A stretch of 28,339 nucleotides of DNA from SVQP01 sp045594705 (GTDB taxonomy: Bacteria; Bacillota; Clostridia; Oscillospirales; CAG-272). Numbering within the stretch: the first letter of the stretch is position 1; every line of letters begins with the position of its first letter. The DNA lies in assembly GCA_045594705.1 (NCBI GenBank), contig JAZNZB010000091.1, positions 1 through 28,339 of the forward strand, read 5' to 3'. The position numbers were made by a program, and so were the translations under genes. The notes below the pieces were generated by a model. That model saw only the letters and a program-made list of their open reading frames with translations, was not told where the DNA came from and made no database searches. Of the stretch, positions 1 through 7,357 are shown piece after piece.

Positions 1-2153
1 GACCCGCACCCGGTCAGGACCGCGGCTTTGGCGGACAGGGCAGAGACAACGGCCGTCCCAATAACAATCAAAGACCCAATAATAACTATAACCAGCGCGG
101 CGGCGTAGATAAGGACGATTACGTTCCCTCCGCACCCAGAGAGAAGTTCCAGGTGCAGGCCATCGTGCGCGGCCAGACCCCCAAGGGCGGTGACGGCCAG
201 CACAAGAAGGGTGCTGTGCGCGTCGTAGATACAAGAACCACCGAGGTCGATCTTTCCAAGTACGATGAAAAGCTGGACACCTTTGTCACTGAGAGTGACA
301 GAGACCTGCGTTCGGGCAACCAGCGCGGTGGCAAGAAGCAGATGCCCGGCAAGCCCATGGGCAAGAACCAGAAGGGCGGCAAGAAGCAGATGCCCGTTGT
401 CAAGCAGATCGTGCGCGTGGAGATCCCCGAGGAGATTTCGGTGGGCGAGCTTGCAAGTCGACTCAAGGCAACTGCGGGCGAGGTTATCAAGAAGCTGGTG
501 GGTCTGGGCGTTATGGCAACCGTCAACCAGCTGATCGACTATGATACCGCAGCAATGGTCTGCGAGGAGCTGGGCGCAGAGTACACCCGCGAGGTGGTTG
601 TTACCATTGAAGAAAAGCTGTTTGACCAGACCGAGGACACCGATGAGATGCTGCAGAGCAGAGCACCTGTCGTATGCGTTATGGGTCACGTTGACCACGG
701 TAAAACCTCTATTCTGGATGCTATCCGCCATGCAAACGTCACCGCAGGCGAGGCGGGCGGTATTACCCAGCACATCGGTGCTTACAGAGTCAAGATCAAC
801 GATCAGGATATTACCTTCCTGGACACCCCCGGTCACGAGGCGTTTACCGCCATGAGAGCGCGCGGTGCACAGGCAACCGATATTGCCATCCTGGTAGTCG
901 CAGCGGACGACGGCATTATGCCTCAGACCATTGAAGCGATCAACCATGCAAAGGCTGCAGGCATTGACATCGTGGTTGCGATCAATAAGATGGATAAGCC
1001 CACGGCTAACCCCGATGCGGTCAAGCAGGAGCTGACCAAGTACGATCTCGTTCCCGAGGAATGGGGCGGCGACGTGATTTGTGTGCCCGTATCCGCGCTG
1101 ACCAAGCAGGGCATTGACGATCTGCTTGAAAGCGTGCTGCTGGTTGCAGAGGTCAAGGAGCTCAAGGCAAATCCCGACCGCCGAGCAAAGGGTATTATCA
1201 TCGAGTCCAGACTGGATAAGGGTCGCGGACCTGTGGCAACTGTGCTGGTACAGAACGGCACGCTGCACGCAGGCGACGTCGTCATCGCGGGCACAGCCGT
1301 TGGCCGTGTCAGAGCCATGACCGACCATACCGGCAGATCTGTCAAGGTGGCAGGTCCTTCGGTTCCTGTTGAGATCACGGGCCTTGCAGAGGTTCCTCAG
1401 GCAGGCGACCAGTTTGCTGCAGTTGAGGACGAAAAGATGGCAAGAGAGCTGGCAGAGCAGAGAAAGGCAGAGGCAAAGGAAGAGGTCTTCAAGGCCAACT
1501 CCAGAGCAAACCTCAACGACCTTTTCGCACAGATCTCCGAGGGCGTCAAGGATCTGAACGTCATCATCAAGGCAGACGTGGATGGCTCGGCAGAGGCAGT
1601 CAAGCAGTCGCTGCAAAAGCTTTCCAACGAGGAAGTCAAGGTCAATATCATTCATGCCGCAGTCGGCGGTATTACAGAGGGCGACGTCATGTTTGCAGCA
1701 GCGTCCAACGCTATCATCGTTGGCTTTAACGTGCGTCCCGATAAGTCCGCACTGGACAGCGCAGAGCGTCAGGGCGTCGATATCCGCACCTACCGCATTA
1801 TTTACGATTGCATCGAGGAGATCTCGGCAGCAATGAAGGGCATGCTGGCACCTCAGTTTGTTGAGGTACTGCTGGGCCACGCACAGGTCAGACAGACCAT
1901 TCACGTACCCAACGTCGGCTTTATCGCAGGCTCTTACGTGCAGGACGGCAAGATCACCCGCCAGTCGCAGATCCGCGTGGTTCGTGACGGCATCGTGATC
2001 TTCGAGGACGAGATCGCGTCGCTGCGCCGCTTCAAGGACGACGTCCGCGAGGTTGCCGCAGGATACGAGTGCGGTATCGGCCTGAAGAAGTTCAACGATA
2101 TCAGAACCGACGATATTCTCGAAGCGTTCATTATGCAGGAAGTTGAGAGATAA
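1..2153 (+). CDS. infB: Translation initiation factor IF-2 (5' end missing)
   Basis: GTPase that places initiator fMet-tRNA on the 30S subunit and promotes subunit joining. The frame is open from base 3 to the TAA at 2151-2153, so about 716 C-terminal residues are visible and the true start lies upstream of the window. The first part is a disordered Gly/Asn/Arg/Lys-rich tract, including two copies of GGKKQMP encoded near 330 and 373. An IF2_N-type segment follows (EEISVGELASRL), then the G domain with G1 GHVDHGKT (from about 685), G3 DTPGHEAF and G4 NKMDK. The beta-barrel and C-terminal fMet-tRNA-binding domains run to the end. The ATG at 153 is internal, not the start. The gene ends at a strong terminator; no rbfA or truB follows, which is the usual order in many Firmicutes. 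Identification is certain. Confidence 0.97.
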   Translation, partial: PAPGQDRGFGGQGRDNGRPNNNQRPNNNYNQRGGVDKDDYVPSAPREKFQVQAIVRGQTPKGGDGQHKKGAVRVVDTRTTEVDLSKYDEKLDTFVTESDRDLRSGNQRGGKKQMPGKPMGKNQKGGKKQMPVVKQIVRVEIPEEISVGELASRLKATAGEVIKKLVGLGVMATVNQLIDYDTAAMVCEELGAEYTREVVVTIEEKLFDQTEDTDEMLQSRAPVVCVMGHVDHGKTSILDAIRHANVTAGEAGGITQHIGAYRVKINDQDITFLDTPGHEAFTAMRARGAQATDIAILVVAADDGIMPQTIEAINHAKAAGIDIVVAINKMDKPTANPDAVKQELTKYDLVPEEWGGDVICVPVSALTKQGIDDLLESVLLVAEVKELKANPDRRAKGIIIESRLDKGRGPVATVLVQNGTLHAGDVVIAGTAVGRVRAMTDHTGRSVKVAGPSVPVEITGLAEVPQAGDQFAAVEDEKMARELAEQRKAEAKEEVFKANSRANLNDLFAQISEGVKDLNVIIKADVDGSAEAVKQSLQKLSNEEVKVNIIHAAVGGITEGDVMFAAASNAIIVGFNVRPDKSALDSAERQGVDIRTYRIIYDCIEEISAAMKGMLAPQFVEVLLGHAQVRQTIHVPNVGFIAGSYVQDGKITRQSQIRVVRDGIVIFEDEIASLRRFKDDVREVAAGYECGIGLKKFNDIRTDDILEAFIMQEVER

Positions 2154-2159
2154 GGTATT

Positions 2160-2214
2160 TGCAATTCTTGCAAATTAATGCAATTCTTGCAAATCAGTGC
2201 AAATCTTGAAAATG
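2160..2214. repeat. 19-bp tandem repeat after infB, about 2.9 copies
   Basis: Two 19-base units differing at two or three 3' positions (core TGCAATTCTTGCAAAT) lie at 2160-2178 and 2179-2197, followed by a degenerate third unit at 2198-2214. The array fills the space between the infB stop and the terminator. No function is evident; it is probably replication slippage in non-coding DNA. Confidence 0.75.
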
Positions 2215-2247
2215 AAAAGAGCAACGGATTTTCCGTTGCTCTTTTTT
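2214..2247. terminator. Bidirectional intrinsic terminator between infB and the thioesterase gene
   Basis: A 10-bp perfect stem, AGAGCAACGG (2218-2227) with CCGTTGCTCT (2233-2242), has a 5-base loop. A T run (2242-2247) follows on the plus strand. On the minus strand the stem is followed by TTTTCATTTTC, so it can also end the convergent thioesterase transcript. Confidence 0.9.
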
Positions 2248-2293
2248 GTGATTCGGATGCAGAATCGGACGGTGAAATGCCGCCTTTTTGCAT

Positions 2294-3028
2294 TTACTCC
2301 ATATTTTTCAGATATAATTCCGCTTCCATGCAGGTTTTGCCATCCTGGTTGACTAAGCGGAAGTAATAACCGTTCTCACTCTCTGCGCGGAAAACGGTCA
2401 GCACGTCGCCATAGGCAGCCTCGTGCAGGTAGGAGAGCGAAAAGCCGCTGACAAACTTGCCAAGCATATCCGGCACGTAATCGCACAGCATGTCGGGGTA
2501 CTTGGTGTTGTTCATGTGCATATTGTAGTCCAGATCCGAGTAGCGGATCTCGCGCTTGCCCACCTCGGTCATGGTCGTTGAGGAGGTGATGCGTACGCGG
2601 CGGGGCAGCTCACCTTTGTCAATCATCTCATCCTCGGGAAACAGCGCGGCTGCGGGAAACTCCTCGGATTTGATAAAGGAGCGGTCCTTGAGATTGACCA
2701 GTGCCCATTCGGACGATGCGCGGACGTACACCTTGCCGTCGTATTCGATCTCAAAGCAACGGTTATAGGCGTAGCCTCTCGAGGGAGGACACCAGGTATT
2801 GACCCAGATGCGGACGTAGGGGGGAAGAGGTGCGTCGATGCTGACCTGAATGCGGCTCATGATAAAGCCGATGCCGTCGCGCTGATGGATCTCGTCCAGA
2901 TCCAGGTCGATCGCGCGGCACTGCCTGTTGGCGCACTCCTGCATGTACATCAGCACCTGCGAGGGGCGGATGATCAGGTCGGGGTCGCAATCGTGCCATT
3001 TGGTTAAAAACTGTTCGGTATGTTTCAT
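2294..3028 (-). CDS. Acyl-ACP thioesterase (FatA/FatB-like, double hot-dog)
   Basis: Predicted to hydrolyse acyl-ACP to free fatty acid in the cytoplasm. The 244-residue length and sequence fit the bacterial acyl-ACP thioesterase family (two hot-dog folds). The C-terminal half carries D167-x-N169-x-H171 in the segment DLDYNMHMNNTKY, with E203 32 residues after the His. That matches the Asp/Asn/His/Glu set and spacing of plant FatB enzymes. The ATG at 3028 is chosen because GGAGG (3034-3038) sits 5 bases upstream; a longer frame from a TTG at 3040 would overlap that site. Upstream on the same strand is fba, separated by a palindromic repeat and a hairpin with a T run ending just before the ribosome site. 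Chain-length preference cannot be read from sequence. Confidence 0.9.
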   Translation of the reverse strand: MKHTEQFLTKWHDCDPDLIIRPSQVLMYMQECANRQCRAIDLDLDEIHQRDGIGFIMSRIQVSIDAPLPPYVRIWVNTWCPPSRGYAYNRCFEIEYDGKVYVRASSEWALVNLKDRSFIKSEEFPAAALFPEDEMIDKGELPRRVRITSSTTMTEVGKREIRYSDLDYNMHMNNTKYPDMLCDYVPDMLGKFVSGFSLSYLHEAAYGDVLTVFRAESENGYYFRLVNQDGKTCMEAELYLKNME

Positions 3029-3038
3029 GGATACCTCC

Positions 3039-3073
3039 AAAAAGGAGCTGCCTTATAGAGAAAGACAGCTCCG
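3039..3073 (-). terminator. Intrinsic terminator or attenuator just upstream of the thioesterase ribosome site
   Basis: Read on the minus strand, GGAGCTG (3066-3072) pairs with CAGCTCC (3044-3050) across a 15-base loop, followed by five T (3039-3043). It can end the fba transcript. The T run abuts the GGAGG of the thioesterase gene, leaving no room for a promoter between them. The right arm also contains GGAG-like bases and may affect access to the ribosome site. Confidence 0.7.
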
Positions 3074-3102
3074 GGGATGTGATGACAGGTTGTTTCTTTA
3101 TT

Positions 3103-3179
3103 CGTAGGGGGGACCTGTGGTCGCCCGCCAAGGACGTATAGAAGCAGCCTCTCGCGGGCGACCGCAGGTCGCCCCTACG
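3103..3179. repeat. Palindromic intergenic repeat (REP/MITE-like)
   Basis: Two 26-base arms, 3103-3128 and 3154-3179, are inverted copies matching at 24 of 26 positions, with a 25-base loop. The outer ends read CGTAGGGG and CCCCTACG. It lies just downstream of the fba stop. A related but shorter element with the same TAGGGG...CCCTA ends occurs at 28272-28306. No transposase gene is present, so it would be a non-autonomous dispersed element. Confidence 0.8.
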
Positions 3180-3187
3180 GGCCATTT

Positions 3188-4123
3188 TTACAGAGTGCCC
3201 GAAGAGCCCAGCACGTTCTTGATCTTGTGCTGAACCATCTTCTTGACCTCGCTGCGTGCGACGGTCAGGTAGCTGCGGGGGTCAAAGACGTCGGGCTGCT
3301 CTACGAGCACGCGACGAACACCTGCGGTCATGGCAAGACGGATATCCGAGTCGATATTGATCTTGCAAACTGCCATGGAAGCAGCCTGACGCAGCATTTC
3401 CTCGGGGATGCCGATCGCGTCGGGCATCTGGCCGCCAAGAGCGTTGATCTCACGCACGTATTCCTGGGGAACGGAGGATGCGCCGTGCAGAACGATGGGG
3501 AACTCGGGCAGTCTCTTGGAGATCTCCTCCAGCACGTCAAAGCGGAGCTGAGGCTTGGTGCCGGGCTTGAACTTATATGCGCCGTGGCTGGTGCCGATGG
3601 CGATTGCCAGGGAGTCAACGCCGGTGCGGGTGACGAATTCCTCTACCTCGTCGGGGTTGGTGAACATCGCGTCCTCGGCCTTGACCTTGACGTCGTCCTC
3701 AATGCCTGCCAGCTTGCCAAGCTCACCCTCTACCACAACGCCGTGTGCGTGAGCGTATTCCACGACCTTGCGGGTCAGTGCGATGTTGTCCTCGAAGGAA
3801 TGGTGAGAGCCGTCGATCATGACCGAAGTAAAGCCGCCGTCGATGCAAGCCTTGCAGATCTCGAAATCTGCGCCGTGGTCAAGGTGCAGCGCAAGGTCGA
3901 TATCGGTATCGCGGATCGCTGCCTGAGCCAGAGCCATGAGATATTCGTGCTTTGCGTACTTACGTGCGCCTGCGGATACCTGCAGGATGACGGGGGACTG
4001 CTCTTCCTTGGCAGCCTCGGTGATCGCCTGGATAATTTCCATGTTGTTGATGTTGAAAGCGCCGATCGCGTAGCCGCCGCGATAAGCCTTCTTAAACATT
4101 TCTGTAGTTGTTACAAGTGCCAT
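3188..4123 (-). CDS. fba: Class II fructose-1,6-bisphosphate aldolase
   Basis: Zinc-dependent cleavage of fructose-1,6-bisphosphate to dihydroxyacetone phosphate and glyceraldehyde-3-phosphate in glycolysis (reverse reaction in gluconeogenesis). The 311 residues match the short class II aldolases of Firmicutes. Visible signatures are LHLDHG (catalytic D82, zinc ligand H83), the glycine-rich segment around VEGELGKLAG (132-140), IGTSHGAYKF with H180, VLHGASSVP with H213, and the phosphate-binding INIDSD. The start at 4123 is set by GGAGGA (4131-4136) 7 bases upstream and by the family N-terminus MALVTTTEMF; an upstream in-frame start would add 20 atypical residues and lie over the promoter. It has its own promoter (4155-4183), so it need not depend on the mazF-like gene behind it. 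Confidence 0.96.
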   Translation of the reverse strand: MALVTTTEMFKKAYRGGYAIGAFNINNMEIIQAITEAAKEEQSPVILQVSAGARKYAKHEYLMALAQAAIRDTDIDLALHLDHGADFEICKACIDGGFTSVMIDGSHHSFEDNIALTRKVVEYAHAHGVVVEGELGKLAGIEDDVKVKAEDAMFTNPDEVEEFVTRTGVDSLAIAIGTSHGAYKFKPGTKPQLRFDVLEEISKRLPEFPIVLHGASSVPQEYVREINALGGQMPDAIGIPEEMLRQAASMAVCKINIDSDIRLAMTAGVRRVLVEQPDVFDPRSYLTVARSEVKKMVQHKIKNVLGSSGTL

Positions 4124-4154
4124 TTTGGATTCCTCCGGTAAAAATTCTACCGCT

Positions 4155-4183
4155 ATTTTACCATAAAGTATGCATAAAATCAA
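4155..4183 (-). promoter_or_regulatory. Sigma-A-type promoter for fba
   Basis: On the minus strand TTGATT (4178-4183), a 17-base spacer and TAAAAT (4155-4160) are seen, with TG one base before the -10 (extended -10). Transcription would start near 4148, giving a leader of about 25 bases that includes the ribosome site. Confidence 0.75.
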
Positions 4184-4209
4184 TAGTAAATCTGTATTTT
4201 CACAAATTT

Positions 4210-4617
4210 TTAACCGATCGGCTGCCCCTCGGACGGATCTTTGGAGGCGACCGCGCCGCTTTGCGTGCCCGTTCCAAGCCCAAAGCTGACTGCAATGGCG
4301 TTATCCACGCGCAGCATGGCGTCCTCGTCCAGATGCCCCATTTTTTCCTTTAGGCGTCGTTTATCAAGCGTGCGGATCTGTTCAAGCAGAATCACCGAAT
4401 CCTTGGCAAGTCCTGCCTTGTCCGCGTATATGTCAATATGCGTGGGCAGCTTTGTCTTGCCCATGCGCGAGGTGATCGCCGCGGCGATGACGGTGGGGCT
4501 GTATTTGTTGCCCACATCGTTTTGTATGATCAGCACGGGGCGAAGCCCCCCTTGCTCCGAGCCCACCACGGGCGAGAGATCTGCGTAATAAATATCACCG
4601 CGTTTTACGGTCATCAT
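4210..4617 (-). CDS. MazF/PemK-family endoribonuclease toxin (EndoA/NdoA-like)
   Basis: Sequence-specific mRNA interferase of the MazF fold. The 135-residue protein begins MMTVKRGDIYYADLSPVVGS and continues EQGGLRPVLIIQND, closely matching Bacillus EndoA from memory. R26 and T49 correspond to the R25 and T48 described as catalytic in B. subtilis MazF, and VILLEQIRTLDKRRL is also conserved. The ATG at 4617 is chosen because AGGAGG (4625-4630) is 7 bases upstream; an ATG at 4623 would be only one base from that site. The C-terminus has about 20 extra Gly/Ser/Ala-rich residues beyond the Bacillus length. No antitoxin (MazE/EndoAI-like) frame precedes it: upstream lies the divergent pyk promoter. 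The antitoxin may be encoded elsewhere or absent. Confidence 0.92.
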   Translation of the reverse strand: MMTVKRGDIYYADLSPVVGSEQGGLRPVLIIQNDVGNKYSPTVIAAAITSRMGKTKLPTHIDIYADKAGLAKDSVILLEQIRTLDKRRLKEKMGHLDEDAMLRVDNAIAVSFGLGTGTQSGAVASKDPSEGQPIG

Positions 4618-4778
4618 GGTCATGCCTCCTGTATATATGTGAATGTGATGTACTTTCATTGTTGCCGTGCACGCGCTCGTTTAGTCGCCCGTGCTTTATA
4701 TTGCAGTATATACGGAAATTCGACAAATTGCCCCATACAAGGAGGTATTAAAATTCGGTAAAAAGATATGATTTTCGC

Positions 4779-4807
4779 TTGCAAACGCGTATAGGGTGTG
4801 TTATAAT
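4779..4807 (+). promoter_or_regulatory. Sigma-A-type promoter for pyk and the channel gene
   Basis: TTGCAA (4779-4784), a 17-base spacer and a perfect TATAAT (4802-4807) preceded by TG at 4799-4800 (extended -10). The start point would be near 4814, about 24 bases before the pyk ATG, with GGAGG at 4827-4831. This lies in the 220-base gap 4618-4837 between divergent genes. I see no equally convincing promoter for the MazF-like gene there. Confidence 0.85.
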
Positions 4808-4837
4808 AAAATCAGAAATATCACGTGGAGGCACAAT

Positions 4838-6253
4838 ATGCGCAAAACGAAAATTATTTGCACCATCGGACCTGCAACGCAAAACGAGGATACCTTAAAG
4901 GGGCTTTGCAAGGCGGGTATGAACGTGGCACGTCTCAACTTTTCTCATAATACGCACGAGGATCATCAGCAAAGAATTGACAGCATCAAAAAGGTCAGGG
5001 CCGAGCTGGACATGCCCATTGCCATTATGCTGGACACCAAGGGTCCCGAGTACCGTATCAAGACCTTTGAGGGCGGCAGCGTGACCTTGGAGGAGGGTCA
5101 GAAATTCACCTTTACCACCGAGGAGGTAGAGGGGAACGACAGTATCGTGTCTGTCAGCTATACGGAGCTTGTGCACGAGCTGGTACCCGGTGATACCATT
5201 CTGCTTAACAACGGCCTGCTCATCTTCCATGTCGAAGAAATCGAGGGCAAGAATATCCATTGTCGCGTGGTCTGCGGCGGCGAGCTTTCCAACCGCAAGA
5301 GCATGAGCTTCCCCGGTAAGGTCATGAAGCAGAAGTACCTGTCGGATCAGGATAAGGCGGATATCGCGTTCGGCATCAAGAACGGCGTGGATTTCATTGC
5401 CTGCTCCTTCGTTTCCTGCAAGCAGGATTTGATCGACGTGCACAATTTTCTTGCAGAGATCGGCGGCGAGGGCAAGGTGGACCTGATCGCAAAGATCGAG
5501 AATCAGTCGGGATACGACCACATTGAGGAGATTTGCGAGGTTTGCGACGGCATTATGGTCGCGCGCGGCGATATGGGCGTGGAAGTACCCTTTGAGCAGC
5601 TGCCCGCCATGCAGAAAACCTTGATCACCAAGTGCAGAATGCTTGGCAAGCGAGTCATTACCGCAACCGAGATGCTTGAGAGCATGATTTATAATCCCAG
5701 ACCCACCAGAGCCGAGATCTCGGACGTTGCGAATGCGGTTTACGACGGCACAAGTGCCATTATGCTTTCGGGCGAGACCGCTATGGGCAAGTACCCCGTG
5801 CAGACGGTACAGGTCATGTCCAAGATCGCGGAGACCACCGAGAATAACATTGATTATACCGATATTTTTTACGGCACCGAGTTCAAAATCAAGAACACGG
5901 TGGACGCGATTTCGCACGCAACTTGCGCGGTGGCGATCGACATCGGCGCAAAGGCCATCGTGGCCTGCTCGCTGTCGGGCATGACCGCGCGCATGGTCTC
6001 GCGCTTCCGTTGCCCTGTGGATATCATCGGTCTGACCACGGATGAGAGCACCTACCGCAAGCTGGCGCTTTCCTGGGGCGTGACTCCCGCGCTGTGTGAG
6101 AAGTATCCCTCGACTGACGTTCTGTTCTATACCGCGACCAAGATGGCACCCAAGCTGCTGCCCATGGAAAAGGGCGACAGCATTGTCATCACGGGCGGTG
6201 ATACCACGGGCGTGTCGGGCAAGACCAGTCTGATCAAGGTGGAGCAGATCTGA
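4838..6253 (+). CDS. pyk: Pyruvate kinase
   Basis: Transfers phosphate from phosphoenolpyruvate to ADP, the last step of glycolysis. The 471-residue protein is the short form without the extra C-terminal PEP-utiliser-like domain of some Bacillus enzymes. Signatures include ICTIGPAT near the start, IMLDTKGPE (63-71), AKIENQSG, the Mg/PEP-site ARGDMGVEVP, and the family signature segment ending SGETAMGKYPV. K+ site residues N34, S36, D66 and T67 are present, and E71 matches the Glu117 position that marks K+-dependent pyruvate kinases. The ATG at 4838 follows GGAGG (4827-4831) by 6 bases; an upstream ATG adds 14 residues overlapping the promoter and ribosome site. Its TGA shares one base with the ATG of the next gene (TGATG), so the two are likely translationally coupled. 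Confidence 0.96.
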   Translation: MRKTKIICTIGPATQNEDTLKGLCKAGMNVARLNFSHNTHEDHQQRIDSIKKVRAELDMPIAIMLDTKGPEYRIKTFEGGSVTLEEGQKFTFTTEEVEGNDSIVSVSYTELVHELVPGDTILLNNGLLIFHVEEIEGKNIHCRVVCGGELSNRKSMSFPGKVMKQKYLSDQDKADIAFGIKNGVDFIACSFVSCKQDLIDVHNFLAEIGGEGKVDLIAKIENQSGYDHIEEICEVCDGIMVARGDMGVEVPFEQLPAMQKTLITKCRMLGKRVITATEMLESMIYNPRPTRAEISDVANAVYDGTSAIMLSGETAMGKYPVQTVQVMSKIAETTENNIDYTDIFYGTEFKIKNTVDAISHATCAVAIDIGAKAIVACSLSGMTARMVSRFRCPVDIIGLTTDESTYRKLALSWGVTPALCEKYPSTDVLFYTATKMAPKLLPMEKGDSIVITGGDTTGVSGKTSLIKVEQI

Positions 6254-7032
6254 TGAAAGGTATGAGAAAGCGTTTATATGCTCTGGTAGATCCGGTGGAG
6301 AAGTGGGACAAGATCGATACGATCTACGATCTTGTCATGATGCTTGCCATCATAGTCAGCATCGTTCCGCTTGCATTCAAGGAGAATTATCCGATCTTCA
6401 ATTGGTTTGAGCACGTTACGGTGAGCCTGTTTATCCTGGACTATTTGTTGCGTTGGATGACGGCTGATTATAAGCTTGGGAAGGGTGTTTGGTCCTTCTT
6501 GCTTTATCCGATCACGCCGTTTGCGCTGATTGACCTGCTCTCGATTCTGCCGTCCCTGACTATGCTCAGCAACGGCTTCAGATTGCTCAGACTGTTCCGA
6601 TTGCTCAAAACCCTGAAGGTATTGCGCACCTTCAAGTTTTTGCGCTATACAAAGAGCTTTGAGGTGATCGTTAACGTATTCAAAAAGCAAAGAAAGATCC
6701 TGCTTGCAGTGGCTACCACGGCTGTGGCATACATTCTGATCTCTGCCCTGGCGGTCTATACCGTAGAGCCCGACACCTTCAACTCCTTTCTGGATGCGAT
6801 CTATTGGGCAACCATCTCGCTGACAACGGTTGGATACGGAGATATTTATCCCGTTACGATGATCGGAAAGATCGTGACCATGATCTCGTCGGTGCTGGGT
6901 ATTGCCGTTATCGCACTGCCCTCGGGCGTGATTACCGCGGGGTATATGGAGGAGATGAACAAAAAGGACGAGGATAAAAAGAGCGAGGGCCAAGAAGAGA
7001 AGGAAAGGACCTCCTCGCAGAATGACGAATAA
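6253..7032 (+). CDS. Voltage-gated-type potassium channel, six-helix Kv-like
   Basis: Predicted membrane K+ channel subunit (tetrameric in the family). Six hydrophobic segments are seen, roughly 23-42, 53-70, 79-102, 108-132 (S4), 149-170 and 204-232, with the pore loop at 180-197. The selectivity filter is TVGYGD (192-197), the canonical K+ filter. S4 has a basic residue at every third position (R110, R113, R116, K119, K122, R125, K128, R131), the hallmark of a voltage sensor. The C-terminal tail (about 234-259) is short, charged and cytoplasmic, with no RCK or cyclic-nucleotide domain. The start overlaps the pyk stop by one base and has a GGAG-like site within the pyk end. A strong terminator follows. 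Voltage dependence is inferred from S4 only. Confidence 0.92.
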   Translation: MKGMRKRLYALVDPVEKWDKIDTIYDLVMMLAIIVSIVPLAFKENYPIFNWFEHVTVSLFILDYLLRWMTADYKLGKGVWSFLLYPITPFALIDLLSILPSLTMLSNGFRLLRLFRLLKTLKVLRTFKFLRYTKSFEVIVNVFKKQRKILLAVATTAVAYILISALAVYTVEPDTFNSFLDAIYWATISLTTVGYGDIYPVTMIGKIVTMISSVLGIAVIALPSGVITAGYMEEMNKKDEDKKSEGQEEKERTSSQNDE

Positions 7033-7052
7033 GTTCCCCGATAAAACACATA

Positions 7053-7090
7053 AGGAGCTGAGTTTGACAACTCAGCTCCTTTGCTTTTTA
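7053..7090 (+). terminator. Intrinsic terminator of the pyk-channel operon
   Basis: A 10-bp perfect stem, AGGAGCTGAG (7053-7062) with CTCAGCTCCT (7071-7080), has an 8-base loop and is followed by TTGCTTTTTA. The convergent peptide-transport operon ends at 7088, so the hairpin may also serve the minus strand, although its T run there is interrupted. Confidence 0.85.
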
Positions 7091-7354
7091 TCTGGCAACG
7101 GTAAAGAAGATCCAGGTGATCAGAAAGGCGACGAAAATGATGCCCAGCGTGACCATCATGGGGAGAAACATGAGCTTGACTGCCGCAAAATAAGTGCGCA
7201 GCTGCTCACGAATTGTGCCTTTGGCACCTTTCTCTCGCGGCTTCTGACCGGGGCGGCGACGGCTGTCCTCCAGCGGCTGCATATCAACCACTGTTGAGCC
7301 GTCGTCCACGTAGCGGATCTTTTCTTTTTTTTGTTTTTTTTCTTTGTTTGCCAT
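7088..7354 (-). CDS. Small tail-anchored membrane protein, last gene of the protease-Opp operon
   Basis: An 88-residue protein I do not recognise. The first 55 residues are highly basic and presumably cytoplasmic (KEKKQKKEK at the start; RRRPGQKPREKGAKG in the middle). Residues about 61-85 form one hydrophobic helix (LMFLPMMVTLGIIFVAFLITW) close to the C-terminus, as in tail-anchored proteins. The ATG at 7354 lies 3 bases after the oppF stop, so translation is probably coupled; the ribosome site is weak (GAGGACT). Two runs of eight A separated by C occur in its 5' coding end. Its place suggests an accessory role to the transporter, but this is inference only. Confidence 0.7.
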   Translation of the reverse strand: MANKEKKQKKEKIRYVDDGSTVVDMQPLEDSRRRPGQKPREKGAKGTIREQLRTYFAAVKLMFLPMMVTLGIIFVAFLITWIFFTVAR

Positions 7355-7357
7355 GCG

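Noticed and set aside
2160..2214. Possible CRISPR array
   Set aside because: Units are directly adjacent without spacers, fewer than three, and no cas genes are present.
2763..3185. 140-codon open frame on the minus strand between fba and the thioesterase gene
   Set aside because: It runs through the palindromic repeat and terminator and then overlaps the thioesterase gene out of frame; its residues are Arg/Pro-rich noise.
4895..5917. 340-codon open frame on the minus strand
   Set aside because: Antisense shadow of pyk.
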